In this document: piece by piece, positions 1 to 15,799 of the stretch
Layout of the letters: every line of letters begins with the position of its first letter
Position numbering within the stretch: position 1 is the first letter of the stretch
DNA from: Ficedula albicollis
Lineage: Eukaryota > Chordata > Aves > Passeriformes > Muscicapidae
Length of the DNA: 64,000 nucleotides
Reading direction: 5' to 3'
NCBI RefSeq assembly: GCF_000247815.1
Contig: NW_004775925.1
Span: 781,805 to 845,804, forward strand
Notes under the pieces: generated by a model
The model's input: the letters and a program-made list of their open reading frames with translations, nothing else
What the model was told of the DNA's origin: nothing
Database searches by the model: none
Position numbers and translations under genes: made by a program

Positions 1-1359
1 ATTCAGAGAGGTGAAAATCAGCTTCAAGTCCATTTTCTCTCTCAAGCTGGAAGGACCCTTGTTTTTTCTGTTCAATCAGATACAGTCTGATGTCTCCACT
101 GACTCCTGCCAGGACCCTGTAGCATTTTTCCCCTCTGTAAAAGAGACCCCCGTCCACCTTTGAAGAAGCCCTACAACCAGTGTTAGACCAATACCTTACC
201 CTCTTCCTTTCCCCTATATTTATAGAGGAGGCTGTTGGTATATAAACTCATGAGATCCCTACTTTCCCACTGTTTTTCTCATCCATCACTACAGTTTTTG
301 CTTTCTTTTCCTGACCTTTGCCCTTACTGCAGGTTTCCTCCACCTTCCCTGCATCCCATAGTGTATCTCTGCTCTACCACCCAGACTGGGACAGTCTTTC
401 TCCTCTCGTTCAGGAGGGTGGACATGCAGAGTGATTTTGCTGATGGGAGCCAAGGGTGACCCTGCAAAGGTGTGGGGAGAGACCCACGTGCACTCCCACA
501 CAGGCAGCACCAGCTCCCAGGGCACGAAGCTGGGTGATGCCTCTGATCCCACCCTGTGAAGGCACTTCACTGCTCAGGACATCGGGTTCTGGGTCGGACT
601 GTTCTGGGTCAGGCACTGTCACCCAGACAGGTCTCACTGAGCTGGGCAGATCCTGGAGTGAGCAAACAGAGCTGCTGCCAAAGGCAGTGACCCTCCGGGG
701 GCTTAAAGAAACTCCCTGTCCAGGGCAGTGAGCCTGAGGTGCCAGAATTAGTGCAGGCCACCCATGTATCACAGACCCAGCTTTGCCACTGAGTCAGTCT
801 TTGATCTTGAGCAGCTTGTGGGAACAAGAAGTCCATTGGTGGAGATCCCAACACCCGAGTGGATCCGTTTGTGGCCATAAGTGGATGCACTTTCTAATGC
901 CTGCTGTCTTCCAGGCCTCAGGCTGATTAATTTGCATCAGTAAAGTGTTACCAGATTCCCAGATTAAAGCAAAATCCATTTTATTAAATATGCAAGCTTG
1001 GTGAAGTGAGCCCTGGGGGGTGAAGTCTGGTATGTGACTGTGGCACTTCTTGGGAAAAGATGAGTGTGGAAAGGGGATTTGGTCCTACCAGGACACGGAG
1101 AGCAGCCCACACTTCACCCTGGCCGCTGCCTTTGTGAGCACGTGAAATGAACAGGCCTTTATTGAGGCCTTTATTAAAGGTCAGCTTTTGGTGGGGAACC
1201 CAAGGGAGAAGAAAACCTTGCGTTTGGGAATTTATTCGCCACAGCAGGTGTGTCTCACCTGGCAGCCGTGGATGGGAGCAGGGCAGGCTGGAGGTCTCAG
1301 GGTGGTGCTGTGGCAGGAGGCCAGGACAGAGCCTCCTCACAGTGCCCCATGGCGCGCAG
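1..1359 (+). other. GFRA4 intron (upstream of domain-2 exon, first copy)
   Basis: Intronic sequence leading to the acceptor at 1357-1359. From 166 onward it is repeated exactly 4416 bases downstream. Bases 1-165 occur once only. No exon, CR1 end or RNA gene is visible. Several TTTATT/AATAAA words lie at 979-1180 but nothing marks them as functional. Confidence 0.55.
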
Positions 1360-1777
1360 GCTCCGAGAACGAGGTGACGCAGGTGAACAGGTGCCTGGAC
1401 GCCGCCAAGGCCTGCAACGTGGACGAGACGTGCCAGCGGCTGCGCACCGAGTACGTGTCCCTGTGCATCCGGCGCCTGGCCCGCGCCGACGCCTGCAACC
1501 GCGCCAAGTGCCACAAGGCCCTGCGCCGCTTCTTCGACCGCGTGCCCCCTGAGTTCACCCACGAGCTGCTCTTCTGCCCCTGTGACGACACGGCCTGCGC
1601 CGAGCGCCGCCGCCAGACCATCGTCCCCGCCTGCTCCTACGAGGCCAAGGACAAGCCCAACTGCCTGGCGCCCCTGGACGCCTGCCGGGAGAACTACGTC
1701 TGCAGGTAACAGGCATGAGGGGCCGGGGGGCATGGAGAGATCTGCCTGCCTGCGCTGGGGCTGGCACAGCCCGGGGG
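166..1777 (+). repeat. 1612-bp duplicated segment, copy A
   Basis: Bases 166-1777 match 4582-6193 at a constant offset of 4416. Every open frame compared in the two copies gives the same peptide, so the copies look identical. The segment holds about 1.2 kb of intron, the complete GFRA4 domain-2 exon and the first part of the next intron. It is separated from copy B by a partial exon copy and 2490 G bases. Near-perfect identity together with an artefactual spacer makes a false (assembly or haplotype) duplication the simplest reading. A very recent real duplication is the alternative. Confidence 0.85.
1360..1705 (+). CDS. GFRA4: GFRA4 domain-2 exon, upstream duplicate
   Basis: Same 346-base exon as 5776-6121, flanked by cag at 1357-1359 and gtaaca at 1706. 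It encodes the cysteine-rich second GFR-alpha domain, from [18 protein letters not shown] to CRENYVCR, without a stop. It enters in phase 1 and leaves in phase 2. Because 346 is not a multiple of three, splicing this copy to the second copy would shift the frame, so the two exons cannot both be used in one normal receptor. Probably a false copy created by the assembly. If real, it could only be an alternative to the other exon. Confidence 0.75.
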
Positions 1778-2024
1778 CCCTGTGCATCCGGCGCCTGGCC
1801 CGCGCCGACGCCTGCAACCGCGCCAAGTGCCACAAGGCCCTGCGCCGCTTCTTCGACCGCGTGCCCCCTGAGTTCACCCACGAGCTGCTCTTCTGCCCCT
1901 GTGACGACACGGCCTGCGCCGAGCGCCGCCGCCAGACCATCGTCCCCGCCTGCTCCTACGAGGCCAAGGACAAGCCCAACTGCCTGGCGCCCCTGGACGC
2001 CTGCCGGGAGAACTACGTCTGCAG
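1778..2024 (+). pseudogene. Partial tandem copy of GFRA4 domain-2 exon
   Basis: The stretch repeats the 3' part of the exon at offset 319 (1459-1705), starting at the Leu-Cys-Ile-Arg-Arg codons and ending with the same TGCAG/gtaaca donor. The following 67 bases repeat the intron start with a few differences, such as gcctgggggcatag for gccggggggcatgg. It has no acceptor of its own: it is joined to intron sequence at a run of G, so it cannot be spliced in as a normal exon. Unit length is 319 bp. Read as a broken duplicate, likely an assembly fold at the G-rich 48-bp repeat. Alternatively a true recent slippage duplication. Confidence 0.7.
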
Positions 2025-2089
2025 GTAACAGGCATGAGGGGCCTGGGGGCATAGAGAGATCTGCCTGCCTGCGCTGGGGCTGGCACAGC

Positions 2090-6193
<4,104 letters not shown>

Positions 6194-6274
6194 GCATGGA
6201 GAGATCTGCCTGCCTGCGCTGGGGCTGGCACAGCCCGGGGGCCGCAGCTGGGGCGCTCGCTGCTGGGCGAGCTG

Positions 6275-6602
6275 TGTGTAACATGGGGTATGTGTGATAA
6301 CACAGTAATGTGTGTGATGCCACAGGTATGTGTGTGGTAACACAGTTATGTGTGTGATTACAGAGTATGTGTGTGGTAACATAGGTATGTGTGTGATAAT
6401 GTGGGTTATGTGTGATAACATGGGTTATGTGTGATGTGTGTGATAACACAGGTATGTGTGTGATAACACAATAATATGTGTGTGATAACACAGTTATGTG
6501 TGTGATAACACAGTTATATGTGTGTGACAACACAGTTATGTGTGTGATAACACAGTTTTGTGTGTGATAACACAGTTACCTGTGTGTGATAACACATTCC
6601 AT
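6275..6602 (+). repeat. TGTGTGATAACACAG minisatellite
   Basis: Degenerate tandem array of about 18-20-bp units built on tgtgtgataacacag with a variable spacer (ttatg, gtatg). Roughly eleven copies keep a TGATAA-like core. Each full unit is a short inverted repeat, tgtgt and acaca around gata. Intronic. The open minus-strand frame across it (repeating Leu-Ser-His-Thr) is a by-product. Confidence 0.85.
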
Positions 6603-9598
6603 GTGTACCACAGCCCACTGAATGGCCGCTGCCTCAGTGCCCCCTTGCCATGAGCCATGTCCTTGTATCCTGCAGGACATGTTAACAGACAGCAGGAGAC
6701 AGGAGATGATGCTGCTGAAGTTTTTTAGACATTTTCTATGGGTCTTTGGCTTTGGTCCTAGAGAAAGACCTACTATAGAAACAGTTCCAGGAAGGTGCAG
6801 GCTAAGCAGGAATATGAGGAAAGGTCTTTACAGCCACTTTCACCATCCGTCTCCCACACTGTCCCTCTTAGCCAGCCCAGGGCATCCTCAAGGAGCACCC
6901 AAGATATCCTTACAGCCACAGGCACTTGTGAAGACCTTAAAAGAATGTTTGGGTTTTTGCTTGTTTAATTAGAAGGATTAATCTATGTATGTAAAAAATA
7001 TATACCCTTCTGCTCTAAGGCTGAGTGTTGGAGAGACCTTAAAGCACCTCCCAATAGCCAAGGGAGCAGGAGAGAGACTTTGGACAAGAGGAAGAAGTGG
7101 CAGGACAAAGGGGAATGGCTGGAAACTGAAGGAGGGTAGATTTAGATGGGATATTGGGCAGGAATTGTTCCTGGCAGGGTGGGCAGCCCTGGCACAGGGT
7201 GCCCAGAGCAGCTGTGGCTGCCCCTGGATCCCTGGCAGTGCCCAAGGCCAGGCTGGGCACTGGGGCTGGAGCAGCTGGGACAGTGGGAGGTGTCCCTGCC
7301 ATGGCAGGGGTGGCACTGGGTGGGATTTAACAGTCCTTCCCACCCAAACCATTCTGTGATTCTGTGATTCGGTGATTCTATGTTTTGGTGACTGATGTAG
7401 GAGTCTCAGAGTCCCAGTGTCATTCCAGATGCACTGCACAGCCTGTGGCCAGCCTGGTTTTCTCCTCTTGTTTCCCTCCAGCCCCAATCACACACACACA
7501 GACCCATCCCACATGCACAGTGACAGCAGAACCCCCTCAGTGCTTTCCCTTCATCTGTACTGTCTCCACCTCCCTGTTTCTCAAAAATCTTTGATATTCC
7601 AGGAAGTTAATCCACACAGCGCTCTGGGGAGCAGAGCCCACCTGGCAGTGAGAGATGTGAGACAATAACATGTGAGACAATAACCCCATGGGGGCCCAGC
7701 CCAGTGCCCTGCGTGGGCCACGAGCAGACACCAGGGAAGAGCATAAGAACAAGTGTAGGACACACCTCCCTCTATTGTCTCAGTCTCTAATTGCTGTGAG
7801 GTTTGGGACTTCCTGAGCTGAACTTCCAGCAGCCATCCCCTACCAGCACATCATCTTCTAATTACAATAAAAATGTTCTGTATTTTCACAAAGGAAGGTG
7901 AGAGCAGCGGCATCCTCTTGGAAGCATGAAAGTACAAATACCCTCAGCACACTGCACCCCAGAGAGATGGATGCAGGAGAACGACTAACTGGGCAGAAAT
8001 AGACTCTGAAAGATGCAAACCCCCTGGGCTGACCAGGCCCTGCTCAGATGTTGTTCCTATCCAAAATAGGGGGGTACTGCCCTCTCCCTAACGTGACAAG
8101 AGGGCCCAGTGGGGAGGAAGAGGTTCAAAGGGGAGAGTGTTACTCCCCAGGAGACTGGAAACTATTTCCTGCAAGCAGCACTGCTGTTAATTATCTGGTC
8201 CCTTGGTCTCTGAATATATAATATAAAATATCCTCCAGAGACACAGAGGGAGCAAGAGGTTGACATGTGACCTGGTCAAAGCCAGCAGTGCAGAATCCAC
8301 AAGGAGAGCCAAGAATAAATCATACAGAAATGGAGTGAAACACTCCAAGTCTCACCCTGTCTGCACTGCAGCTCCTGCACAGCTCCAGCCCTTTGACCTT
8401 CCCAGCTCAGAGGGGTGGGTTCTACTAATATGGATTTTATATATGGGTTATATAAAATCTGCAGTCACTATCTCCCTTCTCTAAATCTCTAAACAATGCA
8501 GCAGGTTTTGGGAAAGGTTTTGCCTGTCTATGTTACAGGAGAAAATGGTTGGTATGGGGCAAATATGGGAACAAAGATGAGAAAAAAATGACTAGGGTGT
8601 AGGGCAGAAGTGGGTTGGGAAATGCAAACTGGAATGCTGACACTGACCAGAAGCAAGAGCAACATGGCTGGAAGAGAGGATGTCTGGGAGGAGCAACATG
8701 CTCAGTTTTTCTGAGCTTGCCCAGGCAGGGTGGATATTTCAGGTTCTCAGTTTTCAGCTCAGACAGTGCAGGCTGTCCCATGAAGATCCCTCCCTTCAGT
8801 TGTTGTCAGTGCTGGTGCTTGCTCGAGTTTCCAAAGCAGCTCAGGTGCCATGTGGGATCCCTTCCTGCCTGGCCATGGAATGATGCTGGGGTGGATCTGG
8901 ATCTCCAGCTGCTGCTGTCCTGCCTGAAAGCCCTGTGCTGATGCCTCAGGTGTCCTAGGCTCTCCAAACACCACCATGTGCCAAGAGCTGACTGATGCCT
9001 AAAGAATTAAGTGGCAGATAATGACCTGCCTGGCTGCAGAGAGTTCCTCTCCTGAGAACGGGCATCTGCAGCAGAGGATGGGGCAGCAGCCCTAGTGGTG
9101 GGTAGGACATTTCATAGCTGAACCTCTGGACATTTCCCTTGATCTGAGGTGACCTCAGCTATATTTAGAGTCTTGAGACAGAAACTGGACCAGAGCAATT
9201 CTCTGTTTCATCAAATCAGACTAAAAATGAAGGCTGGGGTCTTTAGGCAAAGTTGTTATCCCAAAGATAGAAAATGGCAACACAAACTGATTTTCTTCCT
9301 GGCAACAGCTCTTCCCTCAAAAACTGACCTCACACAATAGAAAATAAACATTTCTTCCAAGACTGGACTTTTCTTGCAGTCCTGGAGGAAGCCTGTAAAG
9401 CATTACTGTTCAAAACCTCCTCCTGGGTTTGCTGGGGTGGGCAGGAGGTTGTAAAAGGATGTCTGTTCCAGATGTTAGAACACCCACAGCAGCATTGTGC
9501 AAGAAGGTTCCCGTCTGTAAACACCAGGAGCGAGCTGTTGCACCCCCCGTGCCCCGGTCACCGTGGTGATGTGCCCGCTCTGTGCTCTGGCTCCGCAG
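6603..9598 (+). other. GFRA4 intron
   Basis: Sequence between the domain-2 exon (after its minisatellites) and the first domain-3 exon. It contains one CR1 fragment (7030-7382). The remainder shows short low-complexity stretches (ca repeats near 7490, an AT-rich patch at 8215-8230) and no exon, RNA gene or long repeat that I can support. Confidence 0.6.
7030..7382 (+). mobile_element. CR1 LINE 3' fragment
   Basis: Typical CR1 3' end: a ggcagggtgggcagccctgg block, then cagctgtggctgcccctgg, the imperfect palindrome ccatggcaggg, a cccacccaaaccattctg block, and a terminal run of ATTCTGTG-like octamers (7351-7382), the hallmark of CR1 instead of a poly-A tail. 5' truncated. Confidence 0.85.
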
Positions 9599-9708
9599 GT
9601 CGCGCTATGCAGAGTTCCAGCTGAACTGCCAGCCCTCCCCACAGGCTGCCAGCGGCTGCCGCAGGGACAGCTACGCTGCCTGTCTGCTGGCCTACACCGG
9701 CATCATCG
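9599..9708 (+). CDS. GFRA4: GFRA4 domain-3 exon, first part
   Basis: 110-base exon between acceptor ctccgcag and donor gtaagg. With AG from the previous exon it starts Arg-Ser-Arg-Tyr-Ala-Glu-Phe and runs through [14 protein letters not shown] to [10 protein letters not shown]. The pattern R-S-R-x-A-x-F-x-x-N-C followed by CL-x-x-Y-x-G-x-IG is the start of GFR-alpha domain 3 in all paralogues. Entry is phase 2 and exit phase 1, fitting both neighbours. Domain 3 packs against domain 2 and supports RET contact. A G-rich minisatellite begins about 30 bases inside the following intron. Confidence 0.88.
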
Positions 9709-9741
9709 GTAAGGGCTGGGCTGCTGCCGGCTGCGGCCAGG

Positions 9742-10648
9742 GTGGGACGGGATCCTGGGGAGGGAAGGGCTCCTGGGGAGGGATTGGCTGCTGCGGAGAG
9801 ATGGGTTCCTGGGGTGGGACAGGATCCTGGGGAGGGACAGGATCCTGGGGAAGGACAGGCTCCTGGGGAAGGACAGGCTCCTGGGGAGGGACAGGATCCT
9901 GGGGAGGGACAGGATCCTGGGGAAGGACAGGCTCCTGGGGAAGGACAGGCTCCTGGGGAGGGACAGGATCCTGGGGAGGGACAGGATCCTGGGGAAGGAC
10001 AGGCTCCTGGGGAAGGACAGGCTCCTGGGGAGGGACAGGATCCTGGGGAGGGACAGGATCCTGGGGAAGGACAGGCTCCTGGGGAAGGACAGGCTCCTGG
10101 GGAGGGACAGGATCCTGGGGAGGGACAGGATCCTGGGGAAGGACAGGCTCCTGGGGAAGGACAGGCTCCTGGGGAGGGACAGGATCCTGGGGAGGGACAG
10201 GATCCTGGGGAAGGACAGGCTCCTGGGGAAGGACAGGCTCCTGGGGAGGGACAGGATCCTGGGGAGGGACAGGATCCTGGGGAAGGACAGGCTCCTGGGG
10301 AAGGACAGGCTCCTGGGGAGGGACAGGATCCTGGGGAGGGACAGGATCCTGGGGAAGGACAGGCTCCTGGGGAAGGACAGGCTCCTGGGGAGGGACAGGA
10401 TCCTGGGGAGGGACAGGATCCTGGGGAAGGACAGGCTCCTGGGGAAGGACAGGCTCCTGGGGAGGGACAGGATCCTGGGGAGGGACAGGATCCTGGGGAA
10501 GGACAGGCTCCTGGGGAAGGACAGGCTCCTGGGGAGGGACAGGATCCTGGGGAAGGACAGGCTCCTGGGGAAGGACAGGCTCCTGGGGAGGGACAGGCTC
10601 CTGGGGAAGGACAGGCTCCTGGGGAGGGACAGGATCCTGGGGAGGGAC
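9742..10648 (+). repeat. 18-bp minisatellite with 72-bp higher-order unit
   Basis: About 50 copies of an 18-bp unit, ggatcctggggagggaca, in a GFRA4 intron. Two positions vary (gat/gct and gga/gaa), and from about 9835 to 10540 the four variants cycle in fixed order, giving a 72-bp higher-order repeat of roughly ten copies with regular GGATCC sites. Since 18 is divisible by three, all frames stay open on both strands, so the long Pro-Ser-Gly-Ala-Cys and Gly-Gln-Asp-Pro frames are not genes. G-runs of 3-4 in each unit could form quadruplexes. Confidence 0.93.
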
Positions 10649-10737
10649 TGGGAAATGTCTCCTCTGGTTGGGACACTGCTCCTCTTACTGGGGCTATGAG
10701 GATAGTAAGGTGGAGAGCTGAACTCTCAGAGATACCA

Positions 10738-10862
10738 CAGAGTCATGGAATGGTTTAGATTGGAACAGACCTGCAAATCCCATGTCATTCTAACCCTCTG
10801 CCACGGCCAGGAGCACCTTTCACCAGACTCCAAGCCACATCCAACCTGGCGCTGGCCTCTCT
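10738..10862 (-). mobile_element. CR1 LINE 3' fragment
   Basis: Inverted CR1 end: acagagtcatggaatggttt then ggaacagacctgcaaatccc, followed by ccacggccaggagcaccttt and a ccaacctggc block. Diverged and 5' truncated, in a GFRA4 intron. Confidence 0.65.
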
Positions 10863-10897
10863 CCCTTCAGTGACGTGACTAAGCCATGGGGATAGGG

Positions 10898-10981
10898 TAA
10901 CTTTAGGATGGCTGCAGGGGAGGGAGAAGATCCATGGGGTAACTTTAGGATGGCTGCAGGGGAGGGAGAAAATCCATGGCC
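10898..10981 (+). repeat. 42-bp tandem duplication
   Basis: Two copies of a 42-bp unit starting taactttaggatggctgcag, at 10898 and 10940, differing by one base (agaag/agaaa) near the end. Intronic. Confidence 0.85.
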
Positions 10982-11363
10982 TGCTGCAAGATTTGAACTT
11001 CTCTGTCTGGTGGAAATAGATGAGCTGTCCCATGGTGTCTGCTGTGCCAGGATTCCCTGATGCCATCACCACTGGAAATCACCATGCACTACCATTTTTT
11101 CAACTTCAGACAGTGTCAGATTGGGGTTTCAGATGCTGCGGAGCCCAGCTGGCAGCAGTTGGCACAGGCACAGACAAGAATCCAAAGAGAAGCAGCAGTG
11201 GCCTTTGGATCAGGTCTATCCTGATGGATGAGACAGACTGACATTTTTGGGCCAACATTTCATTCTGTTGTAATTCGTCATTCTAGAGAGTTTGAGATTG
11301 GCTTTCTCAATGACAGAATGAAAGCCTTTATACACATCCACATCCAGTTTTTGAATGCTCAGC

Positions 11364-11720
11364 TGGGAGAGTAAAAGGCTCCAAGAAGACCTTAGAGCCC
11401 CTTCCAGGACCTAAAGTGGCTCCAGGAGAGCTGGAGAGGGGCTGGGGACAAGACATGGAGGGACAGGACACAAGGAATGGCTCCCACTGCCAGAGGGCAG
11501 GGCTGGGTGGGATTTGGGCAGGAATTGCTCCCTGGCAGGGTGGGCAGCCCTGGCACAGGGTGCCCAGAGCAGCTGTGGCTGCCCCTGGATCCCTGGCAGT
11601 GCCCAAGGCCAGGCTGGATCCACCTGGGACAGTGGGAGGTGTCCCTGCCATGGCAGGGTTGGCACTGGGTGGGATTTAAGGACCCTTGCAACCCAAAGCA
11701 GTCCATTATTCTCTGAATGT
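11364..11720 (+). mobile_element. CR1 LINE 3' fragment
   Basis: Contains ctccaggagagctggagagg, the ggacaggacacaaggaatgg block, the cctggcagtgcccaaggcca block and a degraded 3' end (aacccaaagcagtccattattc). Same orientation as GFRA4, in the intron before the exon at 12006. Confidence 0.85.
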
Positions 11721-12005
11721 TATTAGGGAACTGAATTCCCAGAAACTGCCCATTCCTTGGACTGATAGCACTTTCTACTTGACTGGAGGCTTTGGTGATG
11801 GTGGTGTGACCAAAAGGGTTGCGACTGCTCCTCTTCTCTTCCCTGGGAGCAAACCAGAGCCATGACATCAGCACTGGAAGGGTTTTGCTGCTGTCATGGA
11901 GGGGCTTGGCCGAGGCAGAGTAACCCGGGAGAGCAGCACCAAGGGATGTCAGTGCCCTTGTGGAGTCCCTGCCCTGCAGTAACCCTTGTCCGTCGGTCCC
12001 GGCAG

Positions 12006-13165
<1,160 letters not shown>

Positions 13166-13274
13166 CAGGGGCTCTGGGGAGCCTCAGGCACATGAGGCGA
13201 TGCACACAGAGGGGCTGGGAAAGGGGCACTTCCCCTGCCCTGACAAGCCTTTTCTCCATCTTCCCCACACAAAG

Positions 13275-13432
13275 AGAACGCCATCCAGGCCTTTGGCAAC
13301 GGGACCCACCTGAACACAGCCGTGGCCCCCTCCATCCTCCCCACCACACAGATGTACAAGCAGGAGCGAAACGCCAACAGAGCCGTGGGCACCCTCAGAG
13401 AGAGCAGCCCAGAGCACCTGCAGCCCACCAAG
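13275..13432 (+). CDS. GFRA4: GFRA4 exon: end of domain 3 and linker
   Basis: 158-base exon after acceptor cacaaag (13274) and before donor gtagga (13433). Two bases AG finish a Gln codon, then [18 protein letters not shown], a stretch ending [14 protein letters not shown], and [15 protein letters not shown] is the strongest GFR-alpha signature in the family, with an Asn-Gly-Thr glycosylation site. The remainder is the low-conservation linker between domain 3 and the membrane anchor. As I recall it, the avian GFRA4 linker carries the same [14 protein letters not shown] stretch. The acceptor pyrimidine tract is modest, and an alternative AG two bases later would lose the reading frame join. 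Confidence 0.86.
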
Positions 13433-13456
13433 GTAGGAGAGGCCTGATTCTCCCCT

Positions 13457-13485
13457 TCCCTTCCCTTCCCTTCCCTTCCCTTCCC
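13457..13485 (+). repeat. (CCCTT)n microsatellite
   Basis: Six repeats of a pyrimidine pentamer starting about 24 bases after the exon donor and running straight into the 11-bp array. Confidence 0.85.
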
Positions 13486-14369
13486 TGAAACTTCCCTGAA
13501 ACTTCCCTGAAACTTCCCTGAAACTTCCCTGAAACTTCCCTGAAACTTCCCTGAAACTTCCCTGAAACTTCCCTGAAACTTCCCTGAAACTTCCCTGAAA
13601 CTTCCCTGAAACTTCCCTGAAACTTCCCTGAAACTTCCCTGAAACTTCCCTGAAACTTCCCTGAAACTTCCCTGAAACTTCCCTGAAACTTCCCTGAAAC
13701 TTCCCTGAAACTTCCCTGAAACTTCCCTGAAACTTCCCTGAAACTTCCCTGAAACTTCCCTGAAACTTCCCTGAAACTTCCCTGAAACTTCCCTGAAACT
13801 TCCCTGAAACTTCCCTGAAACTTCCCTGAAACTTCCCTGAAACTTCCCTGAAACTTCCCTGAAACTTCCCTGAAACTTCCCTGAAACTTCCCTGAAACTT
13901 CCCTGAAACTTCCCTGAAACTTCCCTGAAACTTCCCTGAAACTTCCCTGAAACTTCCCTGAAACTTCCCTGAAACTTCCCTGAAACTTCCCTGAAACTTC
14001 CCTGAAACTTCCCTGAAACTTCCCTGAAACTTCCCTGAAACTTCCCTGAAACTTCCCTGAAACTTCCCTGAAACTTCCCTGAAACTTCCCTGAAACTTCC
14101 CTGAAACTTCCCTGAAACTTCCCTGAAACTTCCCTGAAACTTCCCTGAAACTTCCCTGAAACTTCCCTGAAACTTCCCTGAAACTTCCCTGAAACTTCCC
14201 TGAAACTTCCCTGAAACTTCCCTGAAACTTCCCTGAAACTTCCCTGAAACTTCCCTGAAACTTCCCTGAAACTTCCCTGAAACTTCCCTGAAACTTCCCT
14301 GAAACTTCCCTGAAACTTCCCTGAAACTTCCCTGAAACTTCCCTGAAACTTCCCTGAAACTTCCCTTCC
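13481..14369 (+). repeat. (TTCCCTGAAAC)n 11-bp array, about 80 copies
   Basis: About 80 head-to-tail copies of an 11-bp unit, with no variant unit that I could see. It starts roughly 50 bases after a GFRA4 splice donor, inside the last intron, and has evidently grown out of the adjoining CCCTT repeat. Each unit contains TTCCCTGAA, a TTC-N3-GAA inverted repeat. The antisense 11-residue peptide repeat (Phe-Gln-Gly-Ser-Phe-Arg) follows from the 33-base triple unit and is not a gene. Extreme homogeneity means either recent expansion or assembler collapse and rebuilding. Confidence 0.93.
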
Positions 14370-15228
14370 CAGTTTTCAGAGATATGTTCCATTTCAACTT
14401 CCCAGGACACAAATTCCTCCCATGTTAGATGAGGATTCTAGAGGTCATAATGTAGAGGTTTAACTAAGATTTGCTAATCATTGGAAAAATTGAAAGGAAA
14501 GGTTCTGTTCATCAGCAAATTATTACTATCAAAATAATATTAAATTGAAATTATTTTAAAACAAATAACATGCCCATTTACTGACGATTGCCATGGCAGG
14601 TATTAAATATTTTATTAAAAAAAAAAACAAAATGACCTTGACTTGCCACACCAGAGTAATTTTCAGATTCAATTATTTTACTATTGAATAATTAACAGTG
14701 ACCCTGATTTGCTGAATGTTCAGGTTACAGAAGCTGTCAGTTTTAACTAGACTCCGAGGACTGAGCATAGGCTTTGCGCTGGCCTGACTGATGCCTTCAG
14801 AGAGCTTCCAAATGTGGGTTATTTTAAGGCTCGTCACTGTTTCTTTTGCTGGGAAGACACCCAGTTCACCTCTCTGCACCATTTTCACAGAGCAGTGGGT
14901 TGGGAGGTGGAGGAAGGTGGCCTGGGGTCCCTTGGTGCTGTGCAGGGCACTGGTGGCACTGGGACACCTCCACAGGCACAAGCCTGGCGCCCAGCAGGGC
15001 TGAGGAGCTCCTCACACTGGTATTCCCCAGATCCCAGAGAAACCCGAGCAGCGGCCTCAGGTGCAGATCTAGCCCTGAGAGCCGGATCCTGGAAGGGATG
15101 GAGAGGCTGTGAGCCGTCAGTGACCAGGAGAGCATTCCCAAGAGCCAGGGTGAGCTGGAAAAAGCAGCTGCAGTGAAGGATGGCCCTACCGCATGTCCAA
15201 CCTCCTCGTGGCAGCAGCACAGTCCTCT

Positions 15229-15293
15229 GAGGTGTCAGGTGTGGGGTGTCAGGTGTCAGGTGTGGAGTGTCAGGTGTGGGGTGTCAGGTGTGA
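15229..15293 (+). repeat. GGTGTCAGGTGTGGGGTGTCA minisatellite
   Basis: About six degenerate copies of ggtgtcagg and ggtgtgggg in alternation within a GFRA4 intron. Confidence 0.75.
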
Positions 15294-15799
15294 GTGCTGC
15301 TGGAGCCTGATCCTGCTGGCACTGCCCGGGGAACCAGGGGCTGGGGTCTTGACTTTGGACTCAGCTTCAAATCCAGATCCCGTTCAGTGTTTAATGAGCT
15401 TGGCATTCCCCCTCTGGAGCTGAGGGGGACAGCTGGGGCAATCTCCCAGCACCTTGGAGGTACCCACCCCCACCTTTAGGGTCAGCAGGGGAAGGCAGGG
15501 TCTCCATAATCAGGGGCTCCATGGATCACCAGTGAGCTGAGTGGGCAGCAGGCACCACCTCGCACAGACCCCTCCAACCGGTGCCCAAAGCAGCACTGTG
15601 CCCACCAATGACTCTGCTGTGGCATCACCAGCATCACCTGAGGAGCTGCACTGACCTGCAGGCCACAGTCTGGGGCTGGAGCTAGCCCTGCCCCTCTGCA
15701 CCTGCATACCCTTGGGGCCACACGGCCCCAAATGCCCTGAGCACCAAGCAGGGACACCAGCTTGCTTAGAGAGATGGAGCCACTCACCTGTGAGGAAAA

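Noticed and set aside
9558..10721. Long frames on both strands repeating Pro-Ser-Pro-Gly-Ala-Cys or Gly-Gln-Asp-Pro-Gly-Glu
   Set aside because: They follow from an 18-bp repeat that keeps every frame open. No start context, splice logic or homologue.
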